Origin: Deltaproteobacteria bacterium
Lineage (GTDB): Bacteria > Bdellovibrionota > JACOXK01
Assembly (NCBI GenBank): GCA_016186995.1
Contig: JACPKQ010000008.1
Location: 1 to 38,329 of the forward strand
Reading direction: 5' to 3'
Length of the DNA: 38,329 nucleotides
The notes under the pieces: model-generated
What the model was told of the DNA's origin: nothing
The model's database searches: none
Seen by the model: only the letters and a program-made list of their open reading frames with translations
Program-made: the position numbers and the translations under genes
Part shown: in pieces, positions 14,758-21,528 of the stretch
Layout of the letters: each line of letters begins with the position of its first letter
Numbering within the stretch: the first letter of the stretch is position 1

Positions 14758-16053
14758 CTAAAAAGAGATTTTTAAAAACTCAAGCAGTCCCAAACTTAAA
14801 AGTGGCACATAAGTAATAATTAAAAGTGCTAGAAGTAAAATCACTAAAAATGGAAGACTTGCTTTATAAAGAGAAAGAATGGGTTTGTTAAAACGAAAAC
14901 TAGAAATAAAAAGATTTATCCCTACGGGTGGGGTCGCATATCCTATTTCAAGGTTTGTGAGAAAAATAATTCCTAAATGAATGGGATGGACTCCAAAAGA
15001 AAGAGCAATGGGTGTTATGAGAGGAACAACTATAATAATGGCTGAAAAAATATCCATAAGACAACCCACAATCAAAAGAAAAATATTAAGCACCACAAGA
15101 AACATGAGCTTACTTGAAATATAAAGCTGCATAAACGAAAGAATCTTCATAGGAATCTGTTCATCAACAAGATAGTTAGTCAGCCCCAATGCGCTTGCTA
15201 AAATAATAATAATGCCACCCACTAAAACCATGCTTTCTTGAATAATTTTAGGGAGCTCTCTCAATAAACTAATTTCACGTCGAATCAAAACCTGAACAAC
15301 AAAAACATAAAGAGCACAAATGGCAGCCGCATCTGTCACAGTAAACTGGGCTTTAATGATTCCTAGTCCGTAAATTCCAATAATAATAATAAAGGGAAGT
15401 GGTATTTCACCCCATGCAGAAAGCAAAGAAGAAAAAACCTCTTTCAGACAAAATCTTTTTCTCTCCACATTAAATGAAAGAGCCTTGGAACCACTGTAAA
15501 AAGAAAGTATGATAATTAAAAATACCCCGGGAAGAATTCCAGCTAAAAAAAGATGATCAATATTTGTTTTAGAAACAATACCGTAAAGAATCAAAGGAAC
15601 GCTTGGTGGAAATAAAAGCCCTAAACTTCCTCCTGTTGTAAGTAACCCAAGACTAAATTTTTCTTCATACTTTTCTTTAAGAAGAATCGGGTAAAGAAGC
15701 CCTCCCAACGCAATAATAGTCACCCCCGAAGCTCCGGTAAACGCTGTAAAAAAAGCACAGGATATTAAAGCAACAATAGCAAGCCCCCCTGGAATCCATC
15801 CAAATAAGGCTGAAATCACACGTACAATTCTTTGAGGTGCCTTACTTTCAGCTAAGAGAAACCCTGTCACTGTAAAAAGCGGTATTGTTAAAAGAACAGG
15901 TGCTGATGTTAGTCTGTAAACCTCACCTATGACGGCATAAAGTGGAATACCAACAGAATAAAAACAAAAAAGGGCAATGAGAGCTATCACAACAAAAAGC
16001 GGAGCCCCTACCAAAACAAGAACTAAAAATAAAAGTATTGAAAGAATAACCAC
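14758..16053 (-). CDS. dctM: TRAP transporter large permease subunit DctM
   Basis: A 431-aa integral membrane protein with about 11-12 hydrophobic helices. The TRAP large-subunit hallmarks are present: GASGVTIIALGGLLYPIL, TTGGSLGLLFPPSVPLILYGI, ILASALGLTNYL, VGCLMDIFSAIIIVVPLITPIA and NLEIGYATPPVGINLFI. It forms the ion-driven translocation channel together with DctQ. The gene abuts dctQ with no gap. It is the last TRAP gene of a TatT-DctP-DctQ-DctM order. Confidence 0.95.
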   Translation of the reverse strand: MVILSILLFLVLVLVGAPLFVVIALIALFCFYSVGIPLYAVIGEVYRLTSAPVLLTIPLFTVTGFLLAESKAPQRIVRVISALFGWIPGGLAIVALISCAFFTAFTGASGVTIIALGGLLYPILLKEKYEEKFSLGLLTTGGSLGLLFPPSVPLILYGIVSKTNIDHLFLAGILPGVFLIIILSFYSGSKALSFNVERKRFCLKEVFSSLLSAWGEIPLPFIIIIGIYGLGIIKAQFTVTDAAAICALYVFVVQVLIRREISLLRELPKIIQESMVLVGGIIIILASALGLTNYLVDEQIPMKILSFMQLYISSKLMFLVVLNIFLLIVGCLMDIFSAIIIVVPLITPIALSFGVHPIHLGIIFLTNLEIGYATPPVGINLFISSFRFNKPILSLYKASLPFLVILLLALLIITYVPLLSLGLLEFLKISF

Positions 16054-16542
16054 TCAATAACCCCTTAAAAATTTTTGGAAAGCCTCACAGGATTTTAGAA
16101 AAAATCGAAAACCCATCATGAAAAAACCAAAAAATATAATCAACTGAAATGCCCACACAGGAACACCAATAGAAAGCATCGCTTTAAACTGATATTCATC
16201 TAAAATATAATGATAAGTTGAAATAACAAGAACGAAACAAACACACGATGATACCAAGTAGGCACAAAAATTGAGAAACTGTTTATTTTTTTGAGAAACA
16301 TAACGTGCTAAAACATCCATTCGAATATGTCGTTCATCACGCGTAGCTAAAGAAGCGCCAATAAAAGCAACCCACAGCACAAAATGTCTGAGTGCTTCAT
16401 CTGCCCAGAAAAAACCCGTATTAAAAAATTTACGCAAAATAATTTGGGTAAAAGAAACCCCTATCATAAAAAGAAGAGAAGCAATGAGAACTATATTTTC
16501 AACTCGACTTATATAAGAATCTATCTTTTGTAGATACTTCAC
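16054..16542 (-). CDS. dctQ: TRAP transporter small permease subunit DctQ
   Basis: A 162-aa membrane protein with four hydrophobic helices. It carries the small-subunit signature FFWADEALRHFVLWVAFIGASLATRD in its middle (W-x-DE-x(3)-R ... GA-x(2)-A-x(4)-HI), followed by RHIRMDVL. It partners DctM and passes substrate from the periplasmic DctP protein. Its ATG overlaps the dctP stop by four bases (16539-16542), indicating translational coupling. Confidence 0.93.
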   Translation of the reverse strand: MKYLQKIDSYISRVENIVLIASLLFMIGVSFTQIILRKFFNTGFFWADEALRHFVLWVAFIGASLATRDERHIRMDVLARYVSQKNKQFLNFCAYLVSSCVCFVLVISTYHYILDEYQFKAMLSIGVPVWAFQLIIFFGFFMMGFRFFLKSCEAFQKFLRGY

Positions 16543-17621
16543 TTTTTTGCTTCAAGTTTGGGCGAGCGAACTTCTTTTAAAAGACTTGTTACCTTGTCCA
16601 AAATTTTTTGAGAGTAAAGCTTTCCCACAAGTTCATTTCTCATCTTAATACCTGTATCTCGAATAGATTTCATATCTTCATCTGTTACTTTTACAAATTT
16701 AATTTTTTTACCTTTAAGAACTTCATAAGATTTTTGATTGTCTTTTCGAATTTGCTCCACCAAAAGTCTCGAATATTTTTTACCCAATTCTTTTAATTTT
16801 TTTTGGTGATTTTCAGGTAAAGACTGAAACTTTATTTTTGTAACAAGAAGCCCCGCAACAGAAAATCCAACAGGCGTATCCGTCATATATTTCACCTTCG
16901 TAAACCACTGAAGGGCAATAGCTGCAAGTGGTGGCGCATAAAAAGAATTGACGAGCTTTGCTTGTAGTGAAGTCAAAACATCTGTCACAGGCATTGTGAC
17001 AGGAACAATATTATAAGCTTTAAACATGGCCTGGGCCAAAGGATCCCCTTCCCAAGACCACATCTTAGCTTTTTTCATATCATCATAGGTTTTGATGGGT
17101 TCGTTTGAAAAAATATTTATAAAACCAGCTTCGGCAAATCCTAATAAAATGTATCCCTTCTTTTCATACTCTTCTGCATAAAGATCAAACATATGAGAAG
17201 TTATGAAATCAACCTCTTCATAATTATGAAAAAGAAATGGGAGCTCCAAGGCCCTAATGGATGGTACAATCTCTCCCATTCCCATACCTGTAAGCCCAGC
17301 TGCATGAATTTGATATCTCATTTTTCGAATGACATCTTTCTCATCACCCAGAACCCCTCCAGGGTACATTTTAAAACCTACTTCATTCTTTGTGTCTTTC
17401 TCAAGTTCTTCTCCAAATGCTTTCATCACATTCATCCACGAAGACCCATCAGGAGCTAAAAAGGCAACCTTAATTTCATTTTTGGGTGCTGAAAAAACAA
17501 AAAATGGGAAAAGAAAAAGGCATGTCATCACGAGGGTTCTGAAAGAACCCGTGGTGATCTCATCACCTTTGGTGATGGGATTGCTTCGTTTCACTCGCAA
17601 TGACTGCACAGGCATAACCAT
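16539..17621 (-). CDS. dctP: TRAP transporter substrate-binding protein (DctP/TatP type) with a repeat-encoded N-terminus
   Basis: A periplasmic solute-binding protein. DctP family features include AFLAPDGSSWMNVMKAF, PGGVLGDEKDVIRKM, ELPFLFHNYEEVD, MWSWEGDPLAQAMF and the VNSFYAPPLAA region. The first ATG (17621) overlaps the tatT stop and has AAGGA 11 bases upstream. About residues 7-32 are encoded by an 81-bp palindromic repeat (17524-17604), after which a hydrophobic segment (CLFLFPFFVFSA) resembles the rest of a signal peptide. The alternative start is ATG 17528, which lies at the end of the repeat and leaves a signal peptide with no positive charge. The true start needs experiment. Neighbouring tatT points to the TP0956-0958-like TRAP subtype. 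Confidence 0.85.
   Translation of the reverse strand: MVMPVQSLRVKRSNPITKGDEITTGSFRTLVMTCLFLFPFFVFSAPKNEIKVAFLAPDGSSWMNVMKAFGEELEKDTKNEVGFKMYPGGVLGDEKDVIRKMRYQIHAAGLTGMGMGEIVPSIRALELPFLFHNYEEVDFITSHMFDLYAEEYEKKGYILLGFAEAGFINIFSNEPIKTYDDMKKAKMWSWEGDPLAQAMFKAYNIVPVTMPVTDVLTSLQAKLVNSFYAPPLAAIALQWFTKVKYMTDTPVGFSVAGLLVTKIKFQSLPENHQKKLKELGKKYSRLLVEQIRKDNQKSYEVLKGKKIKFVKVTDEDMKSIRDTGIKMRNELVGKLYSQKILDKVTSLLKEVRSPKLEAKK
17524..17604 (-). repeat. 81-bp GTCAT-type palindromic repeat inside the 5' end of dctP
   Basis: On the minus strand it begins GTCATTGCGAG (17594-17604) and ends CTCGTGATGAC (17524-17534), imperfect inverted ends of a known interspersed class (GTCATTGCGAGxGAAGCAATCCC). Inside lie further small stems (ATCACC / GGTGAT; GGGTTCT / AGAACCC). 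Its length is exactly 27 codons, so it keeps the dctP frame open. Confidence 0.8.
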
Positions 17622-18520
17622 TAAAAAAACTGTCCTTTTTGTTTAAGTGCTCGTTGTGCTCTCAACTTTGCCATTTCATTTGCCAATCTTTGCTCTGGTA
17701 ATATATCAGCTTTTGCTTTCATAACTCGTCTTAAATGTCTTTCAAAAAGTACTTCATCTTGAGTTTGCACTGCGTAGAAACGTGCATACATATAAGAAGC
17801 AAGAAGAAATCTTCCTTGTGATACTTCAAGTGCTTTTTCAAAATGGAATTTTGATTTTTTAAAATCGCCTCCTAACATAGGGGGCCTACTTCCATAAAAA
17901 ACCCCTAAAAACAAATGTGCACTACCATAAAAATAATTTTCATCCAACTGCAATACACGCCGCATCAAAGCTTCAGCTTTAGAAAGATCAGCCAATTCCT
18001 CAGGGTTTTCTTTAGAGACGTTCACAAGATTGCCCCAATTATATCCAGCCCAAAAAAGAAAGGGCACCTCTTCCCCTCCAAAAATCTTCAAAGAGTTTTC
18101 AAAAGTTTCAAAATCACTTGAAAGGGCCTTTTTAAACGCTTCTTCCTTAGAAAGGTGTTTAAGAGCGTAATCTCTGGCTCTTCTATAAGTATCTTGAGCT
18201 CGTTTTTTAAAATAATGATATTTATTCAGATTCTTTTCATAAATTTCCATCTTATTTTCTAAAAAACTAAAAGCATATCCCCCAAAACCCTTTGATAAAA
18301 GAAGCAAAAGATCGGGGTTGAGAGGATCAATGTGAAGAAGCCCTTCCATAACCATAAGATTAGCTGGAATAGCCTCTTCAGCTAAATCAAGATCAAATTC
18401 TTTTTCAAAAGCAGGCGCAGCTTCTGTTAAAAACCCTGCTGTTTGCCTCACAGCCATCTTCTGTACACTACAGGAAGAAGAAAATAAAAAAATAGCAAAA
18501 ATGACAAAGAAGTTCTTCAT
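17621..18520 (-). CDS. TatT-family lipoprotein (TRAP-associated T component)
   Basis: A 299-aa lipoprotein. The lipobox LFSSSC gives an acylated Cys17. The remainder is helical with TPR-like repeats (YRRARDYALKHL, LMRRVLQLDENYFYGSAHLFLGVFYGSRPPMLGG, KSKFHFEKALEVSQGRFLLASYMYA). The GSRPPMLGG-D-x(2)-KS segment and overall plan match the TRAP-T/TatT family, first described for Treponema TP0956. That protein forms a trimer and docks with the TRAP binding protein to help handle hydrophobic ligands. It is followed immediately by dctP. Its promoter has a -10 box only 9 bases before the ATG and there is no Shine-Dalgarno sequence. Confidence 0.82.
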   Translation of the reverse strand: MKNFFVIFAIFLFSSSCSVQKMAVRQTAGFLTEAAPAFEKEFDLDLAEEAIPANLMVMEGLLHIDPLNPDLLLLLSKGFGGYAFSFLENKMEIYEKNLNKYHYFKKRAQDTYRRARDYALKHLSKEEAFKKALSSDFETFENSLKIFGGEEVPFLFWAGYNWGNLVNVSKENPEELADLSKAEALMRRVLQLDENYFYGSAHLFLGVFYGSRPPMLGGDFKKSKFHFEKALEVSQGRFLLASYMYARFYAVQTQDEVLFERHLRRVMKAKADILPEQRLANEMAKLRAQRALKQKGQFF

Positions 18521-18529
18521 TTTTGGAAA

Positions 18530-18558
18530 TATATAATAGTAAAGTGTTGTAATGACAA
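18530..18558 (-). promoter_or_regulatory. Promoter of the TatT-TRAP operon (leaderless type)
   Basis: On the minus strand, -35 TTGTCA (18553-18558), 17-bp spacer, -10 TATATA (18530-18535). Only nine bases separate the -10 from the ATG at 18520, so transcription would begin within about 2-4 bases of the start codon. Confidence 0.6.
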
Positions 18559-18572
18559 ATTAAAAAAAAGGC

Positions 18573-18601
18573 TTCACCTTCAGTGAAAAGTTTGCTACTT
18601 T
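18573..18601 (+). promoter_or_regulatory. Possible promoter of the PTPS-folE operon (leaderless type)
   Basis: -35 TTCACC (18573-18578), 17-bp spacer, -10 TACTTT (18596-18601), then 8 bases to the ATG at 18610. The hexamers are imperfect; the spacing and the short distance match the divergent tatT promoter. Confidence 0.4.
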
Positions 18602-18609
18602 TATGGGCT

Positions 18610-19020
18610 ATGCATTTATTGAAGAAAAAAATTGAATTTGCAGCAAGTCATAAGCTTTGGAACCACAATTGGAGCCAAGAAAAAAACTTTGAAGTCTATG
18701 GAAAATGTGCCAATCCTAATGGGCATGGCCATAATTATACAGTTGAAATTACCCTTCGTGGAGAGCCCGATCAAGAAACAGGTATGATGATCAACTTTCG
18801 AGATGTTAAAAACGTTCTTCAAAAAGAAATTTATGACCGAGTTGATCATAAAAATCTTAATATGGATGTTCCTGAGCTACACAATGTAAACCCAACTGCG
18901 GAAAACTTGAGCGTCGTTTTTTGGAAACTTTTAAACCCCCATTTTCAAGGAAATGCACGACTTGCTGAAGTCACTGTAAAAGAAAAAGATCATAATATTA
19001 TTACCTATACCGAGGTTTAA
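18610..19020 (+). CDS. 6-pyruvoyl-tetrahydropterin synthase (animal-type PTPS)
   Basis: A 136-aa enzyme from ATG 18610; a GTG at 18583 would add nine hydrophobic residues not typical of the family. The zinc-binding histidines are H14 (AASHKL), H39 and H41 (NGHGHNY), the catalytic cysteine is C33 (YGKCANPNGHG), and the D79-H80 pair lies in VDHKNLN. The C-x(5)-HGHNY spacing, TGMMINFRDVK, NMDVP and the NPTAEN segment match eukaryotic PTPS more than the QueD consensus (C-x(3)-HGH). The product would be 6-pyruvoyl-tetrahydropterin or the queuosine precursor 6-carboxy-tetrahydropterin. The adjacent folE gene, three bases downstream, supplies the substrate dihydroneopterin triphosphate. Confidence 0.85.
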   Translation: MHLLKKKIEFAASHKLWNHNWSQEKNFEVYGKCANPNGHGHNYTVEITLRGEPDQETGMMINFRDVKNVLQKEIYDRVDHKNLNMDVPELHNVNPTAENLSVVFWKLLNPHFQGNARLAEVTVKEKDHNIITYTEV

Positions 19021-19023
19021 AAA

Positions 19024-19566
19024 ATGGAAAACTTAATGACTCAACTTCTTCAAAAACTAGGAGAAAATCCCACTCGTGAAGGATTACTTAAAACACCTAC
19101 ACGAGTTTCAACAGCGCTTAAAAATTTAACCTCTGGATATCATCAAGACCTCAATAAAATTGTAAATAACGCACTTTTTGAGCAAGAATCTCACGATATG
19201 GTTGTCGTCAAAGACATTGATTTTTTCAGCCTCTGTGAACATCACCTTCTTCCCTTTTTTGGAAAATGCCACATTGCCTACATTCCTAACGGAAAAATTA
19301 TAGGGCTTTCAAAAATGCCACGCATTGTAGATATGTTTGCACGACGCCTTCAAGTTCAAGAACGTATGACAACACAAATTTCCCATGCCCTTATGGAAGT
19401 ACTCCTTCCTCAAGGAGTTGCTGTTGTTGCAGAGGGACAACACCTTTGTATGATGATGAGGGGTGTTGAAAAACAAAACTCTAAAGCCATTACAAGCTCG
19501 ATGCTTGGGGTTTTTAGAGATCATCTCGAAACCCGCCACGAATTCTTAGAGCTTATTAAGAGATAG
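19024..19566 (+). CDS. folE: GTP cyclohydrolase I
   Basis: A 180-aa type IA GTP cyclohydrolase. The zinc ligands are C71 and H74 in [10 protein letters not shown] and C142 in [12 protein letters not shown]. Other signatures are [14 protein letters not shown] at the N-terminus, [23 protein letters not shown] in the middle, and the C-terminal S-x(2)-LGVFRD. It converts GTP to dihydroneopterin triphosphate, the entry to folate, biopterin and queuosine synthesis. Coupled to the upstream PTPS gene with a 3-base gap. Downstream lie a palindromic repeat and a long hairpin that could end the transcript. Confidence 0.95.
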   Translation: MENLMTQLLQKLGENPTREGLLKTPTRVSTALKNLTSGYHQDLNKIVNNALFEQESHDMVVVKDIDFFSLCEHHLLPFFGKCHIAYIPNGKIIGLSKMPRIVDMFARRLQVQERMTTQISHALMEVLLPQGVAVVAEGQHLCMMMRGVEKQNSKAITSSMLGVFRDHLETRHEFLELIKR

Positions 19567-19592
19567 GCGAAGCCAGAAATCCAGAAATATTA

Positions 19593-19626
19593 GATCCCGG
19601 ATAGTGCTTCGCACTTCCGGGATGAC
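19593..19626 (-). repeat. GTCATCCCGG-type palindromic repeat
   Basis: ATCCCGGA / TCCGGGAT arms with an inner AGTGC / GCACT stem; on the minus strand it starts GTCATCCCGGAAGTGC. A GTCAT-ended interspersed repeat just downstream of folE. Confidence 0.75.
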
Positions 19627-19664
19627 TAAAAATTGGGTCAGATTGATCTGCCCAGTTTTTAGTC
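19624..19664 (+). terminator. 41-bp hairpin downstream of folE, candidate terminator
   Basis: GACTAAAAATTGGGTCAG and CTGCCCAGTTTTTAGTC pair with two mismatches around a short loop (ATTGAT). The T-run is part of the 3' arm. It shares its first bases (GAC) with the preceding palindromic repeat, and ends 3 bases before the TTGACA of the next promoter. It may terminate folE transcription or be a second mobile palindrome. Confidence 0.5.
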
Positions 19665-19666
19665 AT

Positions 19667-19695
19667 TTGACAAGAGTTAATGGTGCGAGTAACAC
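19667..19695 (+). promoter_or_regulatory. Promoter of the exported-protein pair (leaderless type)
   Basis: Consensus -35 TTGACA (19667-19672), 17-bp spacer, -10 TAACAC (19690-19695), then nine bases to the ATG at 19705. No ribosome-binding site precedes that ATG. Confidence 0.55.
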
Positions 19696-19704
19696 CTCTT
19701 CCCA

Positions 19705-21528
19705 ATGAAGGTGCTCAAGGGTATTTTCTTTTTTATTTTCCTAACAACTTATCTAACTGCATCTCCCGGCTTGGGCCAAAATAAACCCACAGAACCCCAC
19801 GAACCACCAGAGCTAGTGCTTCCCAACTACAAAACTGATGATAATAAATACCGCTATTTTGAATTTCCAGATTTTATTCATGAAATTGATTGGCAAGATG
19901 ATAAAAATGAAACCTTAATTGGAATCCTCACCGTTCTTCCTAAAACTGTCGAATCTCTTTTTTATGATACTTATCTCTATCGCCTTGGGTTTTACGAAGT
20001 TAATTACACAAGAAAGAACTATGAACTGAGAGAACGTATTGCAAGATCTTATCCTGGAAGAGAAAATGATATTGAATTTTTAATCGAAGAAATTATCTCT
20101 GAAAATGCCTGGGATGCCCTTTATTTAGGTTTCATTGCGGGTGGTACTTCAGAAGCCATACTCGCACGCTTTGGTAAAAGCGCTGAACTTATGAAAAATA
20201 AATATGGTACTTTAAGAAGTCTTTTAGGGCGAACTTTTCTTTTTGCTTCGATGGATTCACTTATTACTTCTCATTGTTTTATTAATGCTTATTTTCAAAT
20301 AGCGAATCTTCTAGGTTGGACAAAAGGAGATAAAATCACTCGAAATGATGCCAGGAAATTTTTCTTTCAAACAGTACTTTATGGTATTTCAGTTTACGGT
20401 ATTGATGTCACTGCAGCTCTCACACTTCAAACATTAGGGAAAAAACTTCTTCACTCAATGGCTAAAAAAAGTCTTCAATACGTGACACAAGAAGAAATGA
20501 CAAAATTAGGCCAAGGTTTTCGCTTTTTTCTTAACATGGCTTTTTCAAAAACCCATTGGCGAGAGTTTTGGGGCATGCTTTTAAGAACAGTCGGTATGAA
20601 TAACGGTTCTAAAAAAGCTTTTTGGCTTGCTTGCGCTCAAAACAAATCCGGGGTTTCCATGGGTGCAAGCCCTTTTGCAGCACTCCTTGGCTCAAAATCA
20701 ACCATTATCTTTCATGTTTTAACCCAAGGAGCTATCTCTGCAGCTGTCAGCTATAACAGTGTTAAATACAGTCTGAATCTTTTTATGAATTTTCTTCACC
20801 CGCCCCTCAAAGCTACTCCTCAACTTGGAGCCAATGATTTTAAAAAATTACTTGATAACAACATTCTTTTTAAAATTGTTGTAAATACTATCCTTAAAAA
20901 TACAGCAAGCGTTCAAGGATCTTATTCAGAAAATAATCGAGACTCTCCTCTCGAGGCTTTTGCGCTTTTAGCTCAAGAGTTATATGGCATGCCCTATGAC
21001 AGTTTTAAAGATTCTCCTCACTTTAAACCTTATTTAACCCGTCTTCAAACTGGAGAACCTTTTACACTTTCAGAAGAAGAAAAAAATCTTTATTTCGACA
21101 CAAGCATGGAAGCTAAACTGATTACCTATCTGATCTGTTTTTACTTTCTTGCTTATGACGGTTTTTCAATTGAAGATAGCCATCTCCTTCAAAAAGTAAC
21201 CCTTATGGGAGATATGCTTGAAGATCGAAAAATCTCTCACAATGAAATCCAACTTATGATGATTCGACAATCAGAATTAGCCTCTTTTTTAGATCAAGAA
21301 AGACGACAATTTGCAGAGAGCCCTGTTCAATATCTTCAAACAAATAATACTCCTTATCCCGAGCTTAAAGTTTTTTATGATTTTTCAAAAGTATATTTAG
21401 TCACTTTTTATAATGGAGACCATTTAAGTATCCCAAACCTGGACAATTTATTCCCCTATCACCCACCTCAAGAAAGTCCTCGTGATGAAACCCCAGAGGC
21501 GCATCCTCCAGAAAATGAAAATAAATAA
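19705..21528 (+). CDS. Large exported protein of unknown function, first of a pair
   Basis: A 607-aa protein with a signal peptide (LKGIFFFIFLTTYLTASPGLG) followed by a proline-rich start. The middle (about 140-370) is helical with several moderately hydrophobic stretches (WDALYLGFIAGGTSEAIL, FFFQTVLYGISVYGIDVTAA, STIIFHVLTQGAISAAVSY), possibly membrane-inserted. The C-terminus (LFPYHPPQESPRDETPEAHP) is acidic and proline-rich. I recognise no family. It overlaps the next gene, also an exported protein with a hydrophobic centre, so the two are probably made and used together. There is no Shine-Dalgarno sequence; the promoter predicts a leaderless mRNA. Confidence 0.7.
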   Translation: MKVLKGIFFFIFLTTYLTASPGLGQNKPTEPHEPPELVLPNYKTDDNKYRYFEFPDFIHEIDWQDDKNETLIGILTVLPKTVESLFYDTYLYRLGFYEVNYTRKNYELRERIARSYPGRENDIEFLIEEIISENAWDALYLGFIAGGTSEAILARFGKSAELMKNKYGTLRSLLGRTFLFASMDSLITSHCFINAYFQIANLLGWTKGDKITRNDARKFFFQTVLYGISVYGIDVTAALTLQTLGKKLLHSMAKKSLQYVTQEEMTKLGQGFRFFLNMAFSKTHWREFWGMLLRTVGMNNGSKKAFWLACAQNKSGVSMGASPFAALLGSKSTIIFHVLTQGAISAAVSYNSVKYSLNLFMNFLHPPLKATPQLGANDFKKLLDNNILFKIVVNTILKNTASVQGSYSENNRDSPLEAFALLAQELYGMPYDSFKDSPHFKPYLTRLQTGEPFTLSEEEKNLYFDTSMEAKLITYLICFYFLAYDGFSIEDSHLLQKVTLMGDMLEDRKISHNEIQLMMIRQSELASFLDQERRQFAESPVQYLQTNNTPYPELKVFYDFSKVYLVTFYNGDHLSIPNLDNLFPYHPPQESPRDETPEAHPPENENK

